A program made the translations under genes and the position numbers. The notes beneath the pieces were generated by a model. The model made no database searches and had not been told where the DNA came from. It was given only the letters and a program-made list of their open reading frames with translations. From Cryptomeria japonica (lineage: Eukaryota > Streptophyta > Pinopsida > Cupressales > Cupressaceae), in NCBI RefSeq assembly GCF_030272615.1, contig NC_081407.1, positions 144,090,897-144,154,896 on the forward strand: a DNA stretch of 64,000 nucleotides. The letters are read 5' to 3'. This document shows positions 23,620-35,218 of the stretch, one piece after another; the first letter of the stretch is position 1; every line of letters begins with the position of its first letter.

Positions 23620-23956
23620 ATGATGAAGATTGGCATCAAACCGACAGGGACTAACAGAAAAATCTTTTTCTGGCTTTGATGAAGGAGAGCTACTGCTCAA
23701 GTGTTGTAGTTAGTTGTATGTTATGTTTTGATTCTTAACTACTTTGGAATTTGATGTCAAAGGGGGAGAGATATCTATGGAAAAACTTTATACTTTGGGG
23801 AGAGATGAACATTCTACTTGGAGAGATGTATTTTGGTTTTGATTTCTGGTATTGATCTATTTTGGGAGATTGTTGATTTGTTGGTTTTTGGCATTCTATT
23901 TTTGGCAATTAGATGTTTTTCCATCTAGTGCTGCCATCAATGCCAAAGTGGGAGAT
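23620..23956 (+). other. Element C 3' non-coding region with purine tracts
   Basis: An upstream tract AAAGGGGGAGAG lies at 23759-23770 (preceded by TTGATGTC) and the LTR-adjacent one AAAGTGGGAGAT at 23945-23956, with one G-to-T change. Confidence 0.8.
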
Positions 23957-25034
23957 TGATGTTATTATGGATGACTTCATCATGTGTTGCATTGGTTTTG
24001 TCATTGATGTCAACACTTATCCTTCTGGAGGTCCACATTGTGGTCCCAACATGGTTAGTGGCTTATGCACAGTCACCGGTATATGTTCACCGAGAGGTTA
24101 TATGGTTCACCGGTAGTGATGATGACTTGTTATCATCTAGAGATCATTTGGTTATGTCAAAGACATGGATTGGATGTTTGGATTTGGTGTTTTTCTTATT
24201 GGTCTAATCAAGTTCACATATTTGCCTTTACCGATAGATAGGTCTAGGTTATGGACCGGTACTTGATATCTATTTCAGATCAGCATGACACGTTTTGGAA
24301 ATGGTTTATTGATTGGATAATGTGTAAATGTATTGAGGCGACATATTGTATCACATCAAGACTTATTTGTAATTGATTTAAATGTAATATCTTTAGTGAG
24401 TCGACCTTAACATTTGGTCTTAGGTTTTGTATAAATGGTTGTAAGATCTTATTGAAGATCAGATATTATGAGTGTGTGTGAATATTGAAGAGCAAAAATA
24501 AGCAGATCCTTGTGCAAATCATGCAGACATTATCTAAAGGTTGAAGAAAGGTTATGAAGGTGTTTGGAACTCATGGTCCGAACTTAAACCGGTACTGAAT
24601 CCAGCATTGCATATGCTATATTGAAGTAGTACATTGTTATTGGATTTAACCATCCAATTGTAGTCAGTGTGACTCCTATTTTTTGATTGAGCAGTGAGCT
24701 CTAGGTTGTTGGCCTTTCTGCATGTGTAGACCCCATTTGTATACACTTACTATCTACAATAGTATCATCTGATTGTGGGTAAGGTTTCCCACCATGATTT
24801 TTCTCCTTATAGGGTTTCCACATCAAAAAATTTGTGTCATGTGTTGTGGATGTTGTTTATCTTTTTGTTCCATGCATTAAGTTATACCAACATTGCTATA
24901 ACTGTTAATTTATTTTACCGACATTAAAGTTTGTTTTACCAGCACTAAGTTTTAAGTTGGAATAATTTATTTTGAGTTATAATTTATGAAAACTGATTCA
25001 CCCCCCTCTAAGTTGTCCTTCCCGATTCCTAACC
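23957..25034 (+). repeat. Element C 3' LTR
   Basis: 1,078 bp. The start TGATGTTATTATGG is mutated from TGTTGGTATTATGG; the end CCTAACC is mutated from CCTAACA. It carries CTGATTCACCCCCCTCTAAG near 24993-25012 and is collinear with the LTRs at 6073, 7746 and 10259. Confidence 0.9.
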
Positions 25035-25039
25035 GTAAT

Positions 25040-26107
25040 GGTGGAAAGATCCGATGGCTGGCATGAGATCAGGACCAAAATCGGTCGTCGACTGAGTAAA
25101 GAATGACCTCAACCATCAGGTCGACAACCACCCTATACAAAGCATTCAAAAATTAACGCTTGCCACAAATTCAAATATCCATCATTGATCTGAGATATTC
25201 ATGAGAAGATGGACGCGTGGGATCTCTACCTGTGTGCACCCACCAGGGCCAATAAGAGATTAAAACATGGTTGTCAGATTGGGCCCTTATGAAGATCCAA
25301 TAGCCACAATCGGCTGACGTGGCACCCTGGGTCCACGCTTTCTTCACTGTGTTTGATCGCTAAACAACCATGTATACCACGTAGGATAAGGGGGAACAAC
25401 TATCCCCTTTCCATTTCCTTTGTCTTCTTATCCCGCGGGTCCCTTTGTTGTCTCTATTTACCTCACGGGATAAGCCTTTTCTTTGTTTTCTCATGTTTTC
25501 TTATCCCACGACATCTTCCTTCATGTGACTTCACCTCGTGGGATAAGCGTTCTCTTTGTTTCTTCTTTTTTTCTTATCTTGTAGGTCATGCGGGATAAGG
25601 AAGTCATCTATTCCCTTGTATCCTTTGTCCTCTTATCCCACGACCTCATCTATATGTTGTTCCAACCTTGTGGGATAAGGAGAAAGCCCCATTCACCTTT
25701 GAGTTTCCTTATCCCATGGCCCTCTTTGAGTCTTTGATTTACCTTGCGGGATAAGAGCATTTTGTCTTTGCTTGTTTCTCTTACCCCACACAACCTTATC
25801 CCACAAGACCTTTTGTCTCCATGTTTTTCTTTGATGCCGATTGGGGCTCGCCTCGGTGCCAAATAACACGTTGCAAACTGAGGCGTTCAATAACATGACC
25901 CAGTCAATAACACATGTTATTGACATGATCTGTTGATATAACATATGAGGCACGAAGGTCATGTGACTCTACAAAACTAAGAAGAAGAAGCTAACTCTGC
26001 TGAGATCGATAACACGTAATGTTACTAGTATTGAATAACAAGAAATGTTAGCCACACTAAAATCCTGAATCTGAACTCTGCTAAGGTTGGCACAAAAATT
26101 TCCTTCA
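25040..26107 (-). repeat. A1 3' LTR, proximal part
   Basis: Resumes the LTR after element C at GGTGGAAAGATC and matches about 40175-41284. Between 25385 and 25810 it holds repeated CTTATCCCGCGRG and reversed GGGATAAG motifs. Its end is decayed (TTTCCTTCA where the 5' LTR has TTGCCAACA). Both pieces sum to about 1,952 bp, close to the 1,989 bp of the 5' LTR. Confidence 0.87.
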
Positions 26108-26479
26108 TTTCTGGTGACTCAAAGGGGGTGACAAGCCTACTTGGCATATTTATTAGTAGCCATATGAAGTCCATTGGACACAGAGTCAAGGCCTGAAACA
26201 AAATTACATACTTTTACCCTACAACAGATTATAAAATATCTGCCATACTGAAAAAATAGAGTGTGCATGTGCACTTCTTGGAAAGCTAAAAAAAATAGGA
26301 AGAACCTAAACTAAATATGTACACTACCTCAAAATGAGAGGGATAAACAAAGCCATTTACTGGCTTGTCAAACTAGCTACCTTTCCTGACCAATGTCTGA
26401 TACTCTTCATGCTTGTGAAAAAACAGCCAGGAAAAGAAAATTGAAAAGAATCCAACAGACTATTGGAATGCCTCCCAAA

Positions 26480-27087
26480 ACCTGAGAGCAAAGAAACTCA
26501 CCCATGTCTAAATTTTATCCTTCTGAGGTGGATGTGTGAAAAGAACTTGCTCCTCGTCATGGTTCTCAACTTCATGCTCATGAGTAAGCATGACAAGGGG
26601 TGAAGTGCAGGTCTCAGCCAAATGTCTGATAGGGCATCCCCTTGATGGAGATAGACTCAAGACATCACTGCTGACCTGTCCTTTTCTCTACTAATTTGGC
26701 ATCAAAAATGACATCTCTAAGATATGGCTCTTCTCTTCAAAATTTATTGCCTTTGCTGGCAATGTAAGATCTTCCTCTTGCTCCTCTTGATTCAACTAAC
26801 TAGAAGTTGTTAGCTCGGTGTCAAAACTTGAGCAAAAGCCCTCTAGATCATCCAAAAAAGAGTCATCCTCTGACTCCTCAACCCCTAGCTCGGTCTCATG
26901 ATACTATTCAGATCTAGGCACATCCTTCTCCTCAAAGAAGGAAGGGATCTCATCTTGAAATGAGAAAACAAACTCCTCCTCACTGCTATCCTTTGCCTGC
27001 TGCTTGTTTGTAAAAACAAAATCTCTATGCCACTAAGGCTCGAGATGCATCCTCATTTCTGCAAGTGACCAGATTAACATGATTGGA
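26480..27087 (-). pseudogene. A1 acidic tail downstream of gag
   Basis: Minus-strand text is homologous to 47929-48540 of A2: ESFFSFQDEIPSFFEEKDV, ETELGVEESEDDSFLDDLEG, EDLTLPAKAINFEE, LSLSPSRGCPIRHL and KTWVSFFALRF-like text. It is strongly acidic and broken by stops. I recognise no protease, RT or integrase motif. In A2 it continues the gag frame, so the two probably form one polyprotein. Function unknown. Confidence 0.7.
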
Positions 27088-27966
27088 CTACACATGAACA
27101 AATACTCCTAAGGTGATTGCAATTGCAGGATTTAGGCTATCCAAAGGCCTAGGACCTATACAATGGTCTTGCCCTCCAAAACTGGATCTCTGTTGCGGAT
27201 AGACTTCACTTTGTTGTTGATAAGGCCTGTTGCCTTGGGATTTTTGAATCTCTGTAGATGAGGGAGGAGCAGTAGGTGTGAGCAATTGGCCTATAGATAT
27301 CACTGGTATAGGTGCCAAATTAGGTTTTTGAGCAGGAACCTCTAGAAACAAGGGTATTGAAAGCCTTGGGGCTACCTTTCCAGACTGTATTAAGCACCTT
27401 TCTACCTTGATGGCAATGTCATAGGCTTCTAGAAGGTTATCCCCTCCCAATAACTATATCATCGCATCTATGTCGCAATTTAAAGCCCTAAGGAAGTATA
27501 AGAAGGCACAATTGGCAGATGGCTTGACCAAAGCAGGGATCCTATCCCAAGTCTTTAGGAACCTATAGTTGAAGTATGCCATAAATTCATAAGGGGCTCT
27601 CTTGATGGTTGTTAGATGTTCAATCAATGACATTGGATCACTCTTTTCCTCAAAACTCTTGCATAATCTTTCCCCTAATTCATCCCGGCTATGGATTGAA
27701 CTAGAGGGCAAACCCCTAAACTATTGTAGGGCTTAACCCTTGAAAGAAGAGGCAAGAAGCCTCACTTCTAGATTATCCTTTGTGATGTCAAAGACAGAGA
27801 AGATACCTGCTACATCTTGAATGTGCTCAGATAGGGTGACAAAGGTCTCCCCATTAAAAAATGGTACAACCTTAAAGGTTGCAACTGGGATGTTGCTCTT
27901 TTGGGTTATAGCTAAGGGGCTACCACCATTAAAGGTGACAAAAGTATGCATTTTAGGGATAGCCAT
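27088..27966 (-). pseudogene. gag: A1 gag (Ty3/gypsy type)
   Basis: ATG at 27966 (MAIPKMHTFVTFNGGSPLA). All parts stay in one frame; stops at 27733 and 27454 split it. It shows the retrotransposon gag pattern: FFNGETFVTLSEHIQDVAG, SIHSRDELGERLCKSFEE, IKRAPYEFMAYFNYRFLKTW, FLRALNCDIDAMI. It is closely related to the 313-codon open copy in A2. No zinc knuckle follows. Gag forms the particle that carries element RNA. With no pol in either copy, the family relies on others for reverse transcription. Confidence 0.85.
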
Positions 27967-28276
27967 AATTTTTTGCTACTCCCTCTACTTCTAGAATCTG
28001 AAAGTTCATACTATTAAAGAAGAATACCTCTAGAAGGTGCTCATGTTTGGCTACCTGATGTGAAATGGTTGTTGGTCCTAAGCAAGAGCCTAGATTTGAT
28101 CCCAGGTACTAAATGTGACCGCCTCTAAAGGAGAGATACTAAAGAGCACACCAAGTCTTCGTTTGATTAGAGCACTAGATTTCTCTACCAGTAGATGTGC
28201 TTCTTGTAGAGTCACCAAATGCTTTGATTGATTGCCTCTAAAGGCTGGATTGCTAAGGAAAGAACTGAAATCTTAT
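27967..28276 (-). other. A1 untranslated leader, gag side
   Basis: Corresponds to about 46670-46986 of A2 (shared GAGCACCTTCTA, TTTCAGATTCTAGAA and TGGTGACTC blocks). The leader is cut by element B1 after CTTAT and continues at 39202-39295. Confidence 0.8.
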
Positions 28277-28296
28277 TGTAGACACCTAAAATTGTC

Positions 28297-28545
28297 ATGT
28301 CTAATTAAATAAATATTTTATTTATTTAATTACTTTAGCTTAATTCTTCTATTAATTAAATAAATCTTTATTTATTTAATTAATTCATTTATCCTCTTCT
28401 AGCCTTATTTCTCATTTAAATAAATATATTTATTTATTTAAATTATCCTTTTCCTAAATTAAATAAATATCTTATTTATTTAATTATCCCACTTCTTCTA
28501 TTAATTAAATAAATCTTTATTTATTTAATTAATTCATTAGCCTTT
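28297..28545. repeat. AT-rich inverted repeats at LTR start
   Basis: Several near-palindromes such as TTAATTAAATAAATC / TTTATTTATTTAATTAA follow one another, and the same block recurs at 38398-38645. Each could fold into a hairpin. Low sequence complexity makes chance similarity possible, but conservation in both LTRs shows it belongs to the element. Confidence 0.75.
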
Positions 28546-28692
28546 TCTACCCATGACACATGTCATTCATCTCTTAATTCATACACTACCTACCCCTTTC
28601 ATTATTTTATTATTTCTTTTACCTACCCTCTAATCATAGCCGACCTCCTTTTACACCTCTCAATCTTATCCTTCCATTTCATATAGTGTCTT

Positions 28693-28701
28693 CTATATAA
28701 G
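28693..28701 (+). promoter_or_regulatory. TATA box in B1 5' LTR
   Basis: CTATATAAG, about 415 bp from the LTR start; the same motif is at 38794-38802 in the 3' LTR. Probable core promoter. Confidence 0.72.
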
Positions 28702-29754
28702 AGGATGCTTCCTTCATTATCAACCCTAATCAATTATCCTAATCAATCATTCTAATCAATCATCCTAATCAATCATTCTAACTACTTGATCAATTGACTA
28801 CTTGGCATATGCGATCCTACTTGCAACCACATTTCCGTTCTTTGTTGAGCTCTTGTGCACATAAAATCTGAGAGCAAATATATCAAGCAAGATCAATGGA
28901 GATAGGAAGAATGGAGATCCAAACCCTATTGGACATGTGATGGTATAATCTTTGTGATTTCATTTGATTTGCATTGTCTTAGGTAATCTTCATATGTTAT
29001 GGTGGATCTTTGTTGTTGTTAGGCTAGGGTTTTGTGGTTTAATCTATTTAGCCTTTCAATATCGTTATTATTGTTATTCAGTAAAAATTTCAGATTTTTT
29101 GGATCATTTTGTCAATTTATATGAATTTTTTATGATTTTTCATAAAAAATTAATTTTGAGAGCAAATTAGCGAATTTTTTGGATTTTCTTACATTTTTGG
29201 AAATCTCTCAGAATTATACATAGGATCTGTTCTTTGTGATTTTAAATTTGATGCAAAATCATTCCTCAAAAATCAGATCTTTGAAAATTAGGGTTTTGCA
29301 TTATTTTACTCATATCTCACAAACTACTTGGATTTGTTGCAAAAATTTTTTTGTGCAGGTTTGGATGACCACCAGGACTCTCCAGTTAAAATTTCAGATT
29401 TTTTGGATCGATTTTGCATTTTATATGAATTTTTTATGATTTTTCATAAAAAATTAATTTTTGGAGACAATTAGCAAATTTTTTGGATTTTCTTACATTT
29501 ATGGAAATCTCTTGAAATTTTATAGGTGGTCTTTTTTTATGATGAATCAGATCTTTGAATTGGTCAACAAAACACATTGTTGAAGGCCCCTATTTCACAA
29601 AGTCTTTTGGATCTAAAATTTACCTAACTTGTGTGCTTGCAGGAAGGGGTGATCATTTGAAACAATCCAAACTACTAGTAAATCTTTGTTGCAGGTCCTT
29701 GGCAAGGGTTTTTGGATTTTTATTGTGTGCCTTGTTTTCATAGACTAGCAAACA

Positions 29755-31111
29755 CTTCAATTGGTGCACTAAAATTAAATCATTGTCTTTTGTGTCTTGA
29801 GCAATAGGCTCTTTTTTGTTTAATCTTTAGAGGGCCTGTCTTCCTGTGTGGTCATTAGGACTAATAGTGAGAAGAGAACAACCCAAGTGGTAGCGAGGAA
29901 AACCCACCTCTTCCGAACCACTATAAACAACTGTATTCATGGTGAAAACTATGGATAACGTGTGCTGATTAGTTCATACCGACACTATGTCTCCCCATAA
30001 ACCCGTTTGATCAATTTTATTTGATCATTTGTAGGGTGTAACCCCTACCGGCTGGGAGCCTTCTATATTTACAGAGCTGAAAGTGCCGAATGTATGGCCA
30101 CACAAGTGGATGCCCTTACTAGCACCTTTTTGTTTTAGAAGCCAAAATCCTTCTAGTTGTTGAGGCAGGAGGTCGGACCTCTGGTAGCGGCCCACACACA
30201 TACGGTTCTTAGTAGAGATACAAAGTTCGCCACGGGGAGTTTTCGTGGGGACTGATGCTTGGCTGACCCGAGAAGTGAGTAACAAGGGTGGAGCCAGTGA
30301 GGTCAAGCATCTAAGTATCCACTCTGAATAGCGTAGCCTCGAGGGTAAAACCTCATGTGGGATCAACAACTATTGTCTTGGCCAGCCATAAGAATTGTGC
30401 TTGACTTATTTTAAACATTCAAAACATTCAAGACCAAACAACAAAACATTGTGTCTTTTGTGTCTTCAAGTGTATGCAAAACATTTTTACATCAAACAAC
30501 ACACTTTTTTTAGAGTCATTTTGAGTCTAAACACTTGCAAACATTGAGTCCTCATCAACATTGTGTCCTCTTGTCACGAAAAACAGTCAAACATTCAAAT
30601 TTGGTCACCACCAACAACTTCACAAATTGGAAAAATTTTACAGTCCAACAAACAAGAGCAATCAGTTTCAGAATTCTTGAGCTTCCTAGGTTGTTTCTCC
30701 AGGTTTTCATTTAGCATTCAACCTGTCTTTGGGTCACACAAAGTCCATCATTGCTTCACATCTCACATTACATTCACATTTGTCTATACTTGAGTCAAAA
30801 GGTCACTTGCTTGTCCTCGTCATACTTTGTCAACACACTACATACAACAACACTTTGCTAAGTGGTCCCTCATCAAGGTTTCTTACCTTTGGGTCTCATT
30901 TGGTCTTACTTAGAGTCAAGGTCAACTTACCTCAGCAAGAGAAACTATCCTCTCTTTGGAAGTCACACCTACTCTACTACATACATACTTGGTCTTACAC
31001 TTTGGACATTGCAAATACACCCCAGATTCATTTACATTCCATCCAACTCTTAGTCTTCCATACTCTTTCCATTTTCATCTAGTCTCACACATCTCGATCA
31101 ATACCTAGTTC
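29755..31111 (+). other. B1 untranslated leader
   Basis: About 1.36 kb between the 5' LTR and the ATG at 31112. It has many short stops and no recognised protein. The part 29860-30400 is GC-richer than its surroundings (GGTCGGACCTCTGGTAGCGG, GCCACGGGGAGTTTTCGTGG) and could be a structured packaging leader; that is inference. Confidence 0.6.
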
Positions 31112-34100
31112 ATGGTTGACACCCGTCTTCAAAAATCTAGGAGAGAAACTAAAGAGGCTCAAGAGTCCGCAAACATGAGTTCTTAAGAGTATGAGAATGA
31201 TATCTTTTTCAATTCTGATCATACCACATTACCTGACATGGATGCCTATTGAAACATTCCAAGTGTTGAGAACATGGACACTACAAACAACAATGCTACG
31301 CACAATGACAATATGGACAACTTTTCCGTACATTTAGCAGATGTGGAAGAATCCATAATGGATCCTCGCTTCAATCGATTGATTGAGGAAATAATGAGGA
31401 GGGATAGACAATACTTCTTACAAATGATGGCACAAAGTGGAGCCAAGATACCTCATGATTTTGACATGTCTCAAATAATGGAAAATAGACCTTTGCAACA
31501 AACTCACTCCAACATGGATTAAAGGAGACCTAATAGTGGAGGCAATAGAAGACCACATCTTGTGCCTGAATCACCATCATCTTTGTTTCAAAAACCAGAG
31601 GTCCCACATACACATGGTCAAACATATGATACTCACCTTCACAGACCATTATGGAAGTGTTATTCAGAAAGATATGCTCAATCACATACCAATGCTAAGG
31701 ATCAACCACCAAAGCAATTGGATATTCAAAGGCATGCTCAAAATTTGGACACAAGGAAACCCCGTGTCAAATTCGGGGGCAACACATTAGAACATGACAT
31801 GCCTGGAGAGTATGGTATACATGCACAAAATAGATATTTTGTTCCTCAACATGAATCTATACCAGGTGGTCCATATATGCAGCATCACTATAGACCTCCT
31901 CCATATGAACATGTGTATGATCAATATCATCCATATATGCAACATGCTCCTCCTCCAATTGGTGCCTCAAGCATGGGGTATGGTCCAAGAAGTCGGTCTC
32001 CACCTAAGAACAATTTGGAGCAACAAATCAGGGACTTACAAAAGAAAATGGAGGACATAAATACACCGAAGCCAACATACACAATGAGAGACATATGTCC
32101 TTATCCATTTGACAAGAGCATTCCAATGCCTCCTTTTCCTACACACTTTGTGACGCCTAAATTTGATAAGTAAAGACGAAAAGGGGATCCTAAGGCACAC
32201 ATAAGACAATTTTTCACAGCTTGCATTGAGGTAGCAACAGAAGAGACATATTTGATGAGATTATTCCCACAAAGCCTAAGTGATCAAGCTATGGAATGGT
32301 TCTCCCAACTTCCACTTGGTATTAAGTCATGGGGTGACTTAGCAGAGGCATTTATTCAACATTTCTCCTACAACATAGAGACAGACATATCAATCACTAC
32401 TTTGTGCAACACCAAGCAAAAAGAGGGAGAGTCTTTTGCATCATTTTTACAAAGATGGAGGAATCTAGCTAGCAGATGCTCTTGTGAAATTCCACAAAAA
32501 CAAATGGTAGAAATGTTCACCCAGAATGTTAACAAAGACATTGGCTATGACCTAAGGAAAGCTTGTTTGTCCACCTTCAAGGACGTCATTGAAAAAGGCT
32601 TAGCAATAGAGAAGGTCCTAATCAAACAAGGAGTCATCAAGATATTCAAGGAAAACAAAGATGACTTTAAAGGAAAAGACAAGCCAAGATTTTGGAATAA
32701 AAACAAGAACATAGTCAATGATGGTGTTGTTGATGCCAACACAGTGCGACCCAAATTCATCTTTTCAGGATCAAGTTCTACAAAAAATCAAGTGAATACT
32801 CAAACAACTTCCAGATCACGAAGGAAGTTCACCCCATTGGGAGAACCACTTGAGTTAGTCTTCAAGAAGATAGTGGCAAACAAGGTAATTACAGTTCCAG
32901 ATTTTCCTCCATATGAAGCAAATTGGTGGAACGATGATGAGTATTGTGAATTTCATAAGAGCAAGGGTCATAAGACAGGAAATTATCATCGACTGAAGAA
33001 CATCATACAAGATCTCATTGATAGAGGTGACATTGAGATTGAGGGACATTCCTCCAATCAAGAACATGAGATGTTTAAGGAACCATTCCCAAAGCATGAC
33101 AAGGGGAAAGCTAAAGCCACAGAGGATCAAACCAACTATACCAGAGCATCTTACAACTATGATTCAACTATCAATCACATCTCGATGGACAATTATGTCT
33201 CTACCATTATCATCAAGGACAAAAACCCTGAGAATTCTATCCAGAGACCCAAGATTGTCTTAAAAGGTGTTGGATCTTCTTCTGAACCTACCTCTGAATG
33301 TCATGTTACAACCCATCGAGGTAAAATCACTTTGCAAGGTGCTCCAGCCAAGAACACCGCTTCCTCATCAACCAAATCTGAGTATGACCTTGTAGAACAA
33401 TTAGGGAAGACACCCGCACTCATCTCCATTCTTGAGCTCCTACGCATATCCCCTGCACATAAATCCATTCTTGACAAAATCTTGAGAGAAACTGTCGTTC
33501 CTACTGATTTGAACGTGGACCAGTTTCAAGCCATGGTGGGATACCTTTCCGTTCCACATTCCCTTACATTCACAGAAGCTGACAACGCCTCCGTGAGCTA
33601 GCCACATAATGCACCTTTACACATTGAAGCCTTCATACACAAACATCGAATCAAATGAGTCCTCATAGATGGAGGAGCAGGTCTAAACATTTGTACATTG
33701 AGCACTATTAAACAATTGGGATATTCCGATAAAGTTGTGAATTCTACAAACAAAATTACCATCAAGGCATATGATGATGAAGAGCGTTAATCCAAAGGCA
33801 AAGTCACCTTACCTCTCAGAGTTGGGCCAGTTACAAAGGATGTGGTTTGTCAAGTACTTGATCTTGATCTCACATACAACATATTGCTAGGATGTCCTTG
33901 GATTCATGAAATGAGCACAGTCCCATCTACATATCATCGATGCATTACATTTCCTCACAATGGAGTTGAAGTGATCATCAAAGCTGACCCAAATCCATTC
34001 ATATATTGCAACAATCTGTGACCTAGATCAGAAATAACAATTCCAGCTAATCGAGAAGCTGTTCCATCTTCAGCATATGTGGATCCAGAATCATTGAAAG

Positions 34101-35218
34101 TTTCTACATCAAAACAAGCAGAGATCAAAGAAAATTTCAAGTTTAAAGACATGGGATGTGGTGAGTATATCTTTCATGTTGATCAACTCCCACTATCTTC
34201 TAAGGTATTCAGTCGACAAGAACAACCTACAAAAAAATTGCAATGCCAAGGAATTGGGTGTGAACCACCTAGTGTTGTGGCTACTTAGTATAAATGCAAA
34301 TATCCTCTAGTGGTGCAAGCATCTCTTGATATCAATAGTCCTACGAGTGGTTCCAGAGAAGAATCTATTGAGCGTATTGCCAGCCCTCTTGAGAAATCAC
34401 ATAGCTTTACCATTTCATCCACTCATTCCATTTCCACTCCACTTCTAGACTTGGATCAACAAGAATTACAAAAGCCCTTACTCATTGGGGATCAAAAATC
34501 AAGCTTTGAAAAGAAAAATCTACAAGTCAAAAATAAAGAAAAGTCCTTTATTCCAAATCAAAATCAAAAGCTATTGGACTCTGAAAAAATCAAAGTCAAG
34601 GATAAAACTCCTATAAAAGAAAAAGAACAAGAGTTGATCTCCCCTAATATCAAAATAACTGGGGGCAAAAGTTCTAAAATTTCAAGCCAAAAAGCACACT
34701 TGTTGATCCTAAGTCTCCATCATGCTATCCTACTTTCACTTCTTTTCACAATCATAAGCCTTCATAACTCATCTACTTGTTCCACACATCCATTCCCTTC
34801 TAGTGATACATCATGGACCTTTAATGGAGCTTCCTCGAAGGACTTTTCTATTAGTGATGCCCAAACTTCTTCAGGTGACACGCATATGGGCCTACGTAGT
34901 CCACACACTAGTAATTCTATCTCAGTTCCTTTATCAAGGAAGACAGACACTCAAGCTACACATCATTCAGTCAAGGAAAAATGTAGTTACAATCACAAAG
35001 TCAAGCCTCGCACATTTGAGGTAGGTGATTTGGTTCTCAGAGAAAACCCCAAAAATCAACAAGACAGAGAGAAGAAGGGCAAGTTTGAACCAAATTGGCT
35101 TGGTCCTTACATCATTACAATAGCATATGGATCTGGGGCATATTAGCTCTCAACTACAGAAGGTGAACCTTTGGAGGATCCTATCAACAACATGCACCTT
35201 CACAGGTTTTACACATAG
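31112..35218 (+). pseudogene. gag: B1 polyprotein: gag, protease, novel linker, integrase C-terminal tail
   Basis: ATG at 31112 (MVDTRLQKSRRETKEAQ) begins a frame of 1,369 codons to the TAG at 35216, with no frameshift. Ten stops interrupt it (31184, 31250, 31520, 32171, 33599, 33656, 33788, 34019, 34286, 35144). Order: Pro/His/Tyr-rich N-terminus; gag core about 32170-32650 (MEWFSQLPLGIKSWGDLAEA, FLQRWRNLASRCS); a Cys/His motif YCEFHKSKGHKTGNYHRL near 32940; aspartic protease about 33660-34018 (VLIDGGAGLNICTL, YNILLGCPWIHE); a Ser/Lys-rich linker; a hydrophobic stretch about 34700-34765 (LLILSLHHAILLSLLFTI); and an integrase tail from 34990 (KVKPRTFEVGDLVLREN, PNWLGPYII, MHLHRFYT). RT, RNase H and the integrase DDE core are absent between protease and tail. 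The intact frame implies this fusion was inherited by a family, not produced by decay. Confidence 0.85.

Larger units (their letters stand above)
6073..25034 (+). mobile_element. Element C: scrambled Sirevirus-type Ty1/copia retrotransposon
   Basis: The 19-kb unit starts TGTTGGTATTATGG and ends CCTAACC (expected CCTAACA), flanked by the perfect duplication GTAAT (6068-6072, 25035-25039). Without nested element E it is about 10.8 kb. From 10259 to 25034 it is an ordinary element: LTR, primer site, gag, protease, integrase, RT, RNase H, purine tracts, 3' LTR. From 6073 to about 10260 it instead has the start of an LTR followed by an inverted mosaic of its own RT, RNase H, LTR, gag and integrase. 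One duplication brackets everything, so the rearrangement either preceded integration or happened inside the integrated copy. Confidence 0.85.
28277..29754 (+). repeat. B1 5' LTR
   Basis: The first ~800 bp are nearly identical to 38378-39178. It then continues for about 675 bp that the 3' LTR lacks. I place the end at AGCAAACA (29754), analogous to CATATACA of the 3' LTR; the primer site after it (TTGGTGCAC) is not a standard match, so this end is less certain. Two similar segments (about 29081-29180 and 29384-29480, both with ATTTCAGATTTTTTGGATC and CATAAAAAATTAATTTT) lie inside. Confidence 0.75.

Noticed and set aside
34700-34765. Hydrophobic segment of B1 as an envelope protein
   Set aside because: One membrane-like stretch inside a gag-protease frame, without signal peptide or other envelope features, is not enough to name an env gene.
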